A stretch of 31,724 bases of DNA, from positions 1 through 31,724 of the forward strand of contig JAEWOI010000033.1 in assembly GCA_023460935.1 (NCBI GenBank), in the 5' to 3' direction. Origin of the DNA: Actinomycetes bacterium. GTDB taxonomy: Bacteria; Actinomycetota; Actinomycetes; Propionibacteriales; Propionibacteriaceae. Shown in pieces: positions 25,111 to 31,724 of this stretch. The notes beneath the pieces were generated by a model. It was not told the origin of the DNA, ran no database searches, and worked only from the letters and a program-made list of their open reading frames with translations. How positions within the stretch are numbered: the stretch's first letter is position 1; each line of letters starts with the position of its first letter. The translations under genes and the position numbers were made by a program.

Positions 25111-25875
25111 GCCGGCCGTCCGGCCAGGCCACGACCACCCGGACGCCGGCATCGCGCAACGCCTGCGCCGAGTCCTCGCCGATGCCGGCGTCGGTGACGA
25201 CGCCGGTGATCTCCCGCAGCGGGAGCACGCTGACGAAGCCGGCCGGCCGTACTTGGCCGAGTCGGCCAGCAGCCAGGTCTCCTCCGCGCGGGCGTGCATC
25301 GCGCGGATCACGTCCGCGCCCTCCGCGAACTGGGTGGTCAGCCCGCGCTCGGCGGTGAACCCGTCGGTGCCGATGAAGGCGAGCCGTACGTTGAAGTCCG
25401 CGATCGCCCGCAGCGCGCCGGACCCGACCAGCGACTCCGACTCGGCGTGGAAGTGGCCGCCGGTGAGCAGCAGCCGCAGCGCCGGATTGAGCCTGGCCGC
25501 GGCGAAGGCCAGCGTGGAGTTGGTGACCACCTGCACCCCGGAGCGCCCGGTCAGGTGCCGGATGAGGCCGGCGGTGGTGGTGCCGGCCTCGACCATGATC
25601 GTGTCGCTGTCGGCCACCAGCCCGGCAGCGGCCCTGGCGATCCGCTCCTTCTCGGTGGCCCGCTGGCGCTGTCGCTCGAGCACCGTCTGGAAGCTGCTCG
25701 CCTGCGCGCCACCGTGGGTGCGTGCCAGCAGCCCGCGGCCCTCCAGTTCCCGCAGGCTGGCCCGGACGGTCACCTCCGACACCCCCAGGTCGCGCGACAG
25801 CGCGGACACCGAAAGGCTGCCGTCCCGGGCGAGCCGGTCCAGGATGTAGGCCTCCCGGCTCCGTTTCTGGGCCAT
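25100..25875 (-). pseudogene. DeoR-family transcriptional regulator broken by one frameshift
   Basis: Read from ATG 25875, the first frame gives about 211 residues: a DeoR helix-turn-helix (LSVSALSRDLGVSEVTVRASLRELEGRGLLARTHGGA) and most of the sensor domain (IMVEAGTTTAGLIRHL, VVTNSTLAFAAARL, LAFIGTDGF, TWLLADSAKYG). The expected C-terminus (residues GFVSVLPLREITGVVTDAGI and on to DGRLSG) lies in another frame and ends at 25100. One base is missing between about 25238 and 25249, in the palindromic GGCCGGCCGG stretch. The repaired protein would have about 259 residues, normal for the family. This could be a sequencing or assembly error or a young pseudogene; without repair the frame stays open antisense far beyond. 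It lies 41 nt after glyA, on the same strand. The regulated pathway is unknown. Confidence 0.85.
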
Positions 25876-25916
25876 CGGTGTGCCGTCCGCCGGGTGCGGT
25901 CGCCCGGGGGCCGGCC

Positions 25917-27356
25917 TCAGAGCTCCAGGCCGGGGTACAGCGGGTTGGCTTCGAGCAGTTCTGCCGCCGCGGCGCGCGTCCGCTCGGCCACCCCGTCGGC
26001 GAGGGCGTACCTGGCCTTGCCCGGCGCGCCGGCGGCGGTGGCGACCGGGGTGGTGGCCTTCAGCACGCCGGTGATCAGCTCGGCCACCCGGTCGAACTCC
26101 GCAGCGCCGAAGCCGCGGGAGGTGAGGGCCGGTGTGCCGATCCGCACACCCGTGGTGTACCAGGCGCCGTTGGGGTCGTTCGGGACGGAGTTGCGGTTGG
26201 TCACGATGCCGGCGTCCAGCAGCGCCGACTCGGCCTGGCGGCCGGTGAGCCCGAAGTCGCGCACGTCCAGCAGGACCAGGTGGTTGTCCGTGCCGCCGGT
26301 CACCAGCTTCACCCCGCGGGTGAGCAGGCCCTCGGCCAGGGTCTTCGCGTTGTCGGCGACAGCCTGGGCGTAGGTCTGGAAAGCGGGCTGCCTCGCCTCG
26401 GCGAGGGCGACGGCCTTGGCCGCCATCACGTGCCCCAGCGGCCCGCCCAGCACCATCGGGCAGCCGCGGTCGACGCTCGGGGCGAACTCCTTCGTGGCCA
26501 GCACCAGCCCGCCCCGCGGTCCGCGTAGCGACTTGTGCGTGGTCGTGGCCACCACGTCCGCCCAGGGCACCGGGTCCTCCTCGCCGGTGAACACCTTGCC
26601 GGCCACCAGCCCTGCGAAGTGGGCCATGTCCACGAACAGCGTGGCGCCGACGGCGTCGGCGATCTCGCGCATCCTGGCGAAGTTCACCCGGCGCGGGTAG
26701 GCGGAGTAGCCGGCGACGATGATCAGCGGCTTGAACTCCCTGGCGTCTGCGAGCAGCCGGTCGTAGTCGATCAGCTGGGTCTCCGGATCGGTGCCGTAGG
26801 AGCGCTGGTGGAACATCTTGCCGGAGATGTTCGGCCGGAAGCCGTGGGTGAGGTGACCGCCGACGTCGAGGCTCATGCCCATCACCCGCTGCTCGGCGAA
26901 CGACCTGCGCAGGGTCTCCCAGTCGGCCTCGGTCAGGTCGTTGACGGTCTTGGCCCCCAGCCGCTCCAGCGCAGGCGACTCGACGCGGTGGGCGAGGATC
27001 GACCAGTAGGCCACCAGGTTCGCGTCGATGCCGGAGTGCGGCTGGGCGTAGGCGTACTCCGCGCCGAACAGCTCCTTCGCGTGCTCGGCAGCGACCTCCT
27101 CGACGGTGTCGATGTTCGCGCAGCCGGCGTAGAAGCGGTGGCCGATGGTGCCTTCGGCGTACTTGTCGCTGAGCCAGGTGCCCATGGTGAGCAGCACTGG
27201 CAGCGAGGCGTAGTTCTCGCTCGCGATCAGCTTCAGCGAGGCGCGCTGGTCGGCCAGTTCGGCGCGGGTCGCTGCGGCGATCCGCGGCTCCACGGCCTCG
27301 ATGACCCCGAGGGCCTGGCGGTACACACTCGACACGGTGCTGGCGAAGTCGGACAC
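25917..27356 (-). CDS. glyA: serine hydroxymethyltransferase
   Basis: 479 aa, longer than the 417 aa of E. coli GlyA; the extra length is an insertion at about residues 124-160, a form found in many actinobacteria. PLP enzyme interconverting serine and glycine with tetrahydrofolate and supplying one-carbon units. Asp243 (FVDMAHFAG) and the Schiff-base Lys275 in TTTHKSLRGPRGG are present, as is ASENYAS near the N-terminus. GTG 27356 has GGGAG 5 nt upstream; another GTG two codons earlier is possible. A TAGGCT box on the minus strand (27389-27394) is the likely -10. The broken DeoR gene lies downstream. Function is secure. Confidence 0.96.
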   Translation of the reverse strand: MSDFASTVSSVYRQALGVIEAVEPRIAAATRAELADQRASLKLIASENYASLPVLLTMGTWLSDKYAEGTIGHRFYAGCANIDTVEEVAAEHAKELFGAEYAYAQPHSGIDANLVAYWSILAHRVESPALERLGAKTVNDLTEADWETLRRSFAEQRVMGMSLDVGGHLTHGFRPNISGKMFHQRSYGTDPETQLIDYDRLLADAREFKPLIIVAGYSAYPRRVNFARMREIADAVGATLFVDMAHFAGLVAGKVFTGEEDPVPWADVVATTTHKSLRGPRGGLVLATKEFAPSVDRGCPMVLGGPLGHVMAAKAVALAEARQPAFQTYAQAVADNAKTLAEGLLTRGVKLVTGGTDNHLVLLDVRDFGLTGRQAESALLDAGIVTNRNSVPNDPNGAWYTTGVRIGTPALTSRGFGAAEFDRVAELITGVLKATTPVATAAGAPGKARYALADGVAERTRAAAAELLEANPLYPGLEL

Positions 27357-27388
27357 GGGCACTCCCGGTGGGCTCGGTGGAGGTCGCC

Positions 27389-27394
27389 AGCCTA
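27389..27394 (-). promoter_or_regulatory. -10 box of glyA
   Basis: TAGGCT on the minus strand, 32 nt before the GTG; the leader would be about 26 nt and contain GGGAG. I see no glycine or THF riboswitch in this short interval. Confidence 0.5.
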
Positions 27395-27443
27395 TCGGTG
27401 CAGCGCGCCGACGGCCCGGGGCCACGCGCCCGCTGGACGCCGG

Positions 27444-27449
27444 TAGCCT
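27444..27449 (+). promoter_or_regulatory. -10 box of the MDR oxidoreductase gene
   Basis: TAGCCT, 28 nt before ATG 27478, with AGAAGGAGAA as ribosome site. It lies back to back with the glyA promoter. Confidence 0.45.
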
Positions 27450-27477
27450 GCTGGCGTCGGCCAGAAGGAGAACCAGG

Positions 27478-28488
27478 ATGCGCGCGATCGGCTACACCAC
27501 CCCCGGCCCGGCAGACGTGCTGGGCGACCTCGCCCTGCCCGAGCCGGAGCCGGCGGGCAGCGACCTGCTGGTGGAGGTGAGGGCTGTGTCGGTGAACCCG
27601 GTCGACACCAAGGTGCGCCGCAGCAGTGCGCCGCCACCGGGCGAGGCGAAGGTGCTCGGCTGGGACGCGTCCGGCGTGGTGCGGGCAGTCGGCCCGGCCG
27701 TGACGGGCTTCGCCGCCGGAGACGAGGTCTGGTACGCCGGTTCGGTGACCCGGCCGGGAGCGAACAGCGAGCTGCACCTGGTGGACGAGCGGGTGGTGGC
27801 CCACAAGCCCGCTTCGCTCGATTTCGCCGCAGCGGCAGCGATGCCCCTCACCACCATCACTGCCTGGGAGCTGCTGTTCGACCGCCTCGGCGTCGGTCGC
27901 GACGGCGGGTCGGGGAAGTCGCTGCTGGTCGTGGGCGCTGCCGGTGGCGTGGGCTCGATGCTCGTCCAGCTTGCTTCCCGGCTCACCGGCCTGCGGGTGA
28001 TCGGTACCGCGTCCCGGCCGCAGACCGCGGACTGGGTGCGCGGACTCGGGGCCGACGACGTCGTCGACCACTCCCTGCCGCTCGCCGGCCAGCTGGCCGA
28101 CCTCGGGGTTCCGGCCGTGGACTACATCGCCAGCCTGACGCACACCGACCAGCACTTCCCGCAGCTGGCGGAGGTGATCGCACCGCAGGGCCGGCTCGGC
28201 CTGATCGACGACCCGCAGCACCTCGACGTACGGCTGCTGAAGCAGAAGGCGGCCTCCCTGCACTGGGAGTACATGTTCGCCAGGTCGATGTTCGGAACCC
28301 CCGACCTCGCCGAGCAGCACCGGTTGCTGGCGGAGGTGGCGAGCCTGGTCGATGCCGGGGCGCTGCGCAGCACCGTGGCCGAGGTGGCCGGCGAGATCAC
28401 CGCAGCCAACCTGCGGGCAGCCCACGAGTTCCTCGAGTCGGGAAGGGCGATCGGCAAGGTGGTGCTGGCGGGCTGGCCCGTGGGCTGA
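27478..28488 (+). CDS. zinc-independent MDR oxidoreductase (quinone oxidoreductase-like)
   Basis: 336 aa. N-terminal GroES-like domain (VRAVSVNPVDTKVRRSS, LGWDASGVVRAVGPAVTGFAAGDEVWYAG) and a Rossmann domain with VVGAAGGVGSMLVQLA (153-166). The Cys/His ligands for catalytic and structural zinc are absent, so it belongs with the NADPH-dependent quinone or zeta-crystallin-like branch (often annotated zinc-binding alcohol dehydrogenase family). The segment LHWEYMFARSMFGTPDLAEQHRLLAEVASLVDAG is typical of that subgroup. The substrate is likely a quinone or enal, not shown by the sequence. AGAAGGAGAA 6 nt before the ATG supports the start. Divergent from glyA. Confidence 0.9.
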   Translation: MRAIGYTTPGPADVLGDLALPEPEPAGSDLLVEVRAVSVNPVDTKVRRSSAPPPGEAKVLGWDASGVVRAVGPAVTGFAAGDEVWYAGSVTRPGANSELHLVDERVVAHKPASLDFAAAAAMPLTTITAWELLFDRLGVGRDGGSGKSLLVVGAAGGVGSMLVQLASRLTGLRVIGTASRPQTADWVRGLGADDVVDHSLPLAGQLADLGVPAVDYIASLTHTDQHFPQLAEVIAPQGRLGLIDDPQHLDVRLLKQKAASLHWEYMFARSMFGTPDLAEQHRLLAEVASLVDAGALRSTVAEVAGEITAANLRAAHEFLESGRAIGKVVLAGWPVG

Positions 28489-28553
28489 TCCCGCAGGCCG
28501 GCCCGGCCGGCCGGCGGGCGGTGCCGCTGTGCAGCGGGCGGGTGCGGCGCACC

Positions 28554-28559
28554 TAGGGT
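28554..28559 (+). promoter_or_regulatory. -10 box of the S49 peptidase gene
   Basis: TAGGGT 29 nt before ATG 28589, leaving a leader of about 23 nt with AGGAG at 28579-28583. A second ATG (28561) directly after the box opens a short frame that is not conserved-looking. Confidence 0.45.
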
Positions 28560-28588
28560 GATGGCGTACCAGCGCGACAGGAGCAGCC

Positions 28589-29794
28589 ATGACCTCACCG
28601 GACCCGACCCGCACCCAGACCCCGCCTGCCCTCCAGCAAGCTGCGCCGCCGGTGATGCAGCCCGGCTGGGGACAGGGCTGGCCGGCGCAGCTGCCGTACC
28701 CGCAGCCAGGTCCGGCCACCGCCGGCGGGTTCCGGCGCGGGTTCGGTGCCGGCGCCGGGGCTGGCCTCGGGCTCGGTGCCGCGCTGGCAGTGGGCATGGT
28801 GGTTTCGGCGCTGCTGTTCGGCCTGCTGGCCGGGGCGGCCACCGCAGCCGGCCAGGCCGACCCGGCGATGCGGACGGTGTGGGGCCCGGCCGATGCGGCC
28901 AGCACGATCCGCGCTGTCCACGTCACCGGCCCGATCCTGGCCAGCCCGGCGGACGGCGCCACGCTCGCCGGTGGCACCTACGGCTATGAGGTGGCCGCCC
29001 AGATCGATGCAGTCGAGACCGGGGAGGCCGCCGGCCTGCTGCTGGTGCTCAACACCCCCGGCGGCACGATCCACGGCTCCAAGGCGATCGCTGACGCCGT
29101 GAGCCGCTACCAGAAGCGCACCGGCAAGAAGGTGGTCGCGAGCGTGCAGGGCATGTCGGCCTCCGGCGGCATGTACGCGATGGCCGGCGCCGACGAGATC
29201 ATCGCGGACCACGGCTCGCTGGTGGGCAGCATCGGCGTGATCATGGGCCCGTTCGAGCGGTACCGCGACGTGAAGGGCACCACCGGCACCCTGCTCACGC
29301 CCGGCGTGCAGACCTCGGGAGGCATCGAGCAGGAGTACCTCACCATGGGCAGGGGCAAGGACTTCGGAAACCCCTACCGGGACATGTCGGCGGAGGAGCG
29401 GGAGGTGATGACCGCCGGGTTGCAGAACGTGTACGACGACTTCGTCGCCTGGGTGGCGCAGGGGCGCGACCTCGACCCCGAACTGATCACCGGCACCCTC
29501 GGGGCGCACATCTTCGACCCGGAGGCTGCCATCGGTCACGGCCTGATCGACGCAGAGCTGGGCATCGAGGAGGCCTACCGGCGCGCCGCCGAGGTGATGG
29601 GCGCCGACCCGGACAGCACCCGCATCGTCGCAGCCACCGAGCCGGGCCTGCTGGAGCAGCTGCTCGGCGCCGAGGCCCGGGTGCCCGGGCAGGCGCCGGT
29701 GCTCGCAGCCGGCCAGGTGGCCGCGACCAGCCTGTGCGGGCGGACACCCACCGCTCTGGTCTACCACGGCGAGCCGGCGGCGGTCTGCGGGTGA
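28589..29794 (+). CDS. S49-family (SppA-like) membrane peptidase
   Basis: 401 aa. A Pro/Gln-rich cytosolic tail (1-48) precedes a membrane helix (about 53-88); the peptidase domain follows. The catalytic Ser192 in QGMSASGGMYA and Lys257 in GRGKDFGNPYRDMSAEER correspond to Ser147 and Lys199 of Bacillus SppA. VLNTPGGTIHGSKAIADAV and LVGSIGVIMG complete the SppA core. It would cut signal peptide remnants or membrane proteins. AGGAG 5 nt before the ATG supports the start. Unusual features are the two cysteines near the C-terminus (SLCGRTP and AVCG, 19 residues apart), which could form a disulfide if that end is outside. Confidence 0.9.
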   Translation: MTSPDPTRTQTPPALQQAAPPVMQPGWGQGWPAQLPYPQPGPATAGGFRRGFGAGAGAGLGLGAALAVGMVVSALLFGLLAGAATAAGQADPAMRTVWGPADAASTIRAVHVTGPILASPADGATLAGGTYGYEVAAQIDAVETGEAAGLLLVLNTPGGTIHGSKAIADAVSRYQKRTGKKVVASVQGMSASGGMYAMAGADEIIADHGSLVGSIGVIMGPFERYRDVKGTTGTLLTPGVQTSGGIEQEYLTMGRGKDFGNPYRDMSAEEREVMTAGLQNVYDDFVAWVAQGRDLDPELITGTLGAHIFDPEAAIGHGLIDAELGIEEAYRRAAEVMGADPDSTRIVAATEPGLLEQLLGAEARVPGQAPVLAAGQVAATSLCGRTPTALVYHGEPAAVCG

Positions 29795-29829
29795 GGTGAA
29801 CCGACGCGGCTACGGCGCATCGGCTGATA

Positions 29830-29844
29830 CGGTTCAATGAACCG
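29830..29844 (+). promoter_or_regulatory. 15-nt perfect palindrome upstream of the LacI gene
   Basis: CGGTTCAATGAACCG reads the same on both strands around a central A. It lies 10 nt before a possible -10 (TCTAAT, 29855-29860), so it is a good candidate operator for autoregulation. LacI sites usually have a central CG, which this lacks. Confidence 0.5.
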
Positions 29845-29888
29845 ATTTTTGTGATCTAATCGTGACCAACGCCGACGATCGGAGAGCC

Positions 29889-30935
29889 GTGGCCCCAAGG
29901 CGCACAGTCAGCATGCGCGACGTTGCAGCGCTGGCGCAGGTGTCCGTTGGCACTGTCTCCAACGTGCTGAATTCCCCTGACCGCGTCTCGGAGGCCACCA
30001 GGGAGCGGGTTGAGCAGGCGATCGCGAAGCTGGGCTGGGTGCCGAACGAGTCGGCGCGCCAGCTGCGGGCCGGCCGCAGCCGCTCGATCGGCATGGTCGT
30101 GCTGGACATCGCCAACCCGTTCTTCACCGATGTGGTCAAGGGCGCGGAGGAGCTGCTCTACGCCCAGCAGTACTCGGTGCAGATCGGCAACAGCGACGCC
30201 GACGCCGACCGTGAGCTCACCCTGCTGGAGCGGTTCGAGCAGCAGCGCGTCGGAGGAGTGCTGTTCGCGCCGATCGAGGACAACACCGAGCGGCTCCTGC
30301 GGTTGCGGGCCAGGGGGATCCCGGTCGTCATCGTCGACCGCGCGGGCAGCGGCAGTGACTTCTGCTCGGTGAAGGTGGACGACCTCGCCGGCGGCAGGCT
30401 CGCCGGACAGCACCTGGTCGACCAGGGCCACCGGCGGCTGGCCTTCGTCGGCGGACCCAGCTCGCTGGCGCAGGTACGCGACCGGCGCCGCGGCCTGGAA
30501 CTAGCCGTCGAGCAGGCGCCGGACGAGGTGTCGCTGCTGGCTGTCAGCACGCCGGCGCTGAGCCTCGAGGCCGGCGTGACCAGCGCAGGGGAGATCGCAG
30601 CGCTGCCGCGGGCGGAGCGGCCCACGGCCGTGTTCGCAGCCAACGACCTGGTGGCCATCGGCCTGCTGCAGGGCTTCGTCACGGCCGGGCTGAGGGTGCC
30701 GGAGGACATGGCGATCATCGGGTACGACGACATCGCGTTCGCAGCGGCCGCAGCCGTCCCCCTCTCCTCGGTGCGCCAGCCGCGGGAGGAGATCGGGCGG
30801 GCCTCTGCTGAATTGCTGATCAGCGAGATCGACTCCGCTGATGCCGACGAGCCGCACCGCCACCGGTCGGTGAGCTTCACCCCGCAGCTGGTCGTCCGGC
30901 GCTCAACCCAGCCGAAGCGCACCCGAAAGGCTTGA
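29889..30935 (+). CDS. LacI-family transcriptional regulator of the sugar ABC operon
   Basis: 348 aa from this start. Helix-turn-helix MRDVAALAQVSVGTVSNVLNSPDRVSEATRERV and hinge helix ESARQLRAGRS near residue 60, then a periplasmic-binding-like sensor domain (SIGMVVLDIANPFFTDVVKGAEE, GYDDIAFAAAAAVPLSSVRQPREEIG). The start is uncertain: GTG 29889 has GGAGAG close upstream, GTG 29862 would overlap the likely transcript start and ATG 29914 lacks a ribosome site. Its stop codon overlaps the -35 of the next gene, and LacI-type operator half-sites lie before the ABC ATPase, so it very likely represses that operon. The sugar is not determined; rhamnose is a candidate from the ATPase subtype. Confidence 0.88.
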   Translation: MAPRRTVSMRDVAALAQVSVGTVSNVLNSPDRVSEATRERVEQAIAKLGWVPNESARQLRAGRSRSIGMVVLDIANPFFTDVVKGAEELLYAQQYSVQIGNSDADADRELTLLERFEQQRVGGVLFAPIEDNTERLLRLRARGIPVVIVDRAGSGSDFCSVKVDDLAGGRLAGQHLVDQGHRRLAFVGGPSSLAQVRDRRRGLELAVEQAPDEVSLLAVSTPALSLEAGVTSAGEIAALPRAERPTAVFAANDLVAIGLLQGFVTAGLRVPEDMAIIGYDDIAFAAAAAVPLSSVRQPREEIGRASAELLISEIDSADADEPHRHRSVSFTPQLVVRRSTQPKRTRKA

Positions 30936-30962
30936 CAAGAGCCACTCGGCTTCCGGTACTGT
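30932..30962 (+). promoter_or_regulatory. promoter of the sugar ABC transporter operon
   Basis: TTGACA (30932-30937) and TACTGT (30957-30962), spaced by 19 nt. The operator follows at once, so repressor binding would block initiation. Confidence 0.6.
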
Positions 30963-30988
30963 CTGAATCGTTCGCATGGAACGTTTCA
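30963..30988 (+). promoter_or_regulatory. LacI-type operator
   Basis: Arms TGAATCGTTC (30964-30973) and GAACGTTTCA (30979-30988) are inverted with one mismatch. The right part, TGGAACGTTTCA (30977-30988), by itself fits the usual LacI consensus with a central CG. Likely site of the upstream LacI regulator. Confidence 0.6.
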
Positions 30989-31011
30989 ACAGGCCAATGG
31001 AGGCAAGCTCG

Positions 31012-31724
31012 GTGGAAAGCACCCAATCCCGGCCGGTACTCGAGCTGCATGGCGTGTCCAAGAGCTTCGGTGCGGTGGTCGCCCTGCGCACTGCCGACCT
31101 GGCGCTCCACGCCGGCTCCATCCACGCCGTGGTCGGCGAGAACGGCGCGGGCAAGTCCACCCTGGTGAAGATCATGGCCGGCCTTTACTCGCGCGACAGC
31201 GGCACCTTCGAGCTCGACGGCAATCCCGTGCACTTCCGCTCCACTGCCGAGTCCAAGGCGGCCGGGATCGCGGTGATCTACCAGGAGCCGACGCTCTTCC
31301 CCGACCTCTCCGTCACCGAGAACGTCTTCATGGGCCGCCAGCCCACCCGCCGCTTCGGCCGCATCGACCGCAAGGCCATGCGCACCGAGGTCGAATCGCT
31401 CTTCCGCCGGCTCGGCGTGCGCATCGACCCCGACCGTCCGGCCGAAGGCCTCTCCATCGCCGACCAGCAGGTCATCGAGATCGCCAAGGCCATCTCGCTC
31501 GACGCCCGCGTGCTCATCATGGACGAGCCCACCGCCGCCCTCTCGGGCGTCGAGGTCGACCGCCTCTTCCAGATCGCCCGCAGCCTGCGCGACGAGGGCC
31601 GGGCCATCGTCTTCATCTCGCACCGCTTCGACGAGGTCTTCGCCCTCTGCGACACCGTCACCGTCATGCGCGACGGCGCCTACATCGGCACGAGCCCCAT
31701 CGCCGAGACGAGCGTCGACGAGAT
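31012..31724 (+). CDS. sugar ABC transporter ATP-binding protein (RbsA/MglA type), 3' end outside window
   Basis: The visible 237 residues hold the first ATPase domain of a tandem-NBD sugar importer (family length about 500 aa). Walker A GENGAGKST (42-50), Q-loop YQEP (90-93), signature LSIADQQ (147-153), Walker B LIMDEPTAAL (168-177) and H-loop FISHRFDEV (201-209) are clear. GTG 31012 is preceded by TGGAGG 8 nt upstream. The wording IAVIYQEPTLFPDLSVTENVFMG and SGVEVDRLF resembles ATPases annotated for rhamnose uptake in actinobacteria (from memory). From residue 60 on, 11 of 12 leucine codons are CTC, unlike the CTG preference in most of the window. It should be followed by permease and binding-protein genes beyond the window. 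Confidence 0.93.
   Translation, partial: MESTQSRPVLELHGVSKSFGAVVALRTADLALHAGSIHAVVGENGAGKSTLVKIMAGLYSRDSGTFELDGNPVHFRSTAESKAAGIAVIYQEPTLFPDLSVTENVFMGRQPTRRFGRIDRKAMRTEVESLFRRLGVRIDPDRPAEGLSIADQQVIEIAKAISLDARVLIMDEPTAALSGVEVDRLFQIARSLRDEGRAIVFISHRFDEVFALCDTVTVMRDGAYIGTSPIAETSVDE

Noticed and set aside
27357..27477. A glycine or THF riboswitch upstream of glyA
   Set aside because: The leader before glyA is only about 26 nt and shows no aptamer-like structure.
23368..28977. A very long open frame on the minus strand (over 1,800 codons)
   Set aside because: It joins shadow frames opposite or out of phase with DUF2207, glyA, the MDR gene and the S49 gene. Only the DeoR portion inside it (25241-25875) is real. 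High G+C leaves stops rare in such frames.

Overview
This GC-rich window (about 70% G+C by eye) comes from an actinobacterium, most likely of the family Propionibacteriaceae. The strongest pointer is a complete methylmalonyl-CoA carboxytransferase (transcarboxylase) operon with 5S, 12S and 1.3S subunits closely resembling those of Propionibacterium freudenreichii. SenX3-RegX3 next to PhoU and GpmA, CarD-IspD-IspF, and many apparently leaderless genes (TAnnnT box 6-8 nt before the start codon) also fit an actinobacterium. Most of the window is core chromosome. I see no phage, insertion sequence, CRISPR array, rRNA or tRNA.

Layout. 1-2853 (minus strand): typA (3' end outside the window) and an APC amino-acid permease, separated by a 26-bp perfect hairpin. 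3039-5873 (plus): a polytopic membrane protein overlapping a membrane-anchored alpha/beta-hydrolase-like protein, then a DUF697-type GTPase; their function is unknown. 5969-9683 (plus): the transcarboxylase operon 5S-12S-88-aa protein-1.3S, the carboxyl-transfer step of propionate fermentation. 9823-10719: a 3-hydroxyisobutyrate-dehydrogenase-family gene bracketed by two copies of a palindromic repeat, followed by a convergent SDR gene.

11618-16153: gpmA, phoU (minus), senX3-regX3 and a ribose-phosphate pyrophosphokinase. The phoU-senX3 intergenic region contains two GTTCACC-like units spaced 11 bp, a PHO-box-type site. 16321-20157: a fructose operon (DeoR regulator, 1-phosphofructokinase, fused EIIABC transporter) with an A-rich tandem repeat in its promoter. 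20367-22051: carD, ispD and ispF, linking an RNA-polymerase-binding regulator with the MEP isoprenoid pathway.

22062-29794: surface and housekeeping functions: a zinc metallopeptidase (minus), a DUF2207 membrane protein, a DeoR regulator broken by one frameshift (minus), glyA (minus), an MDR oxidoreductase and an S49 (SppA-like) peptidase. 29889-31724: a LacI regulator followed by a sugar ABC-transporter ATPase that runs off the window, with palindromic operator candidates before both genes.

No clearly new multi-gene system is visible. The best candidates for follow-up are the small fourth gene of the transcarboxylase operon, the membrane protein/hydrolase/GTPase neighbourhood, the palindromic repeat family, and the regulatory sites at phoU-senX3, fruR and the sugar ABC operon.
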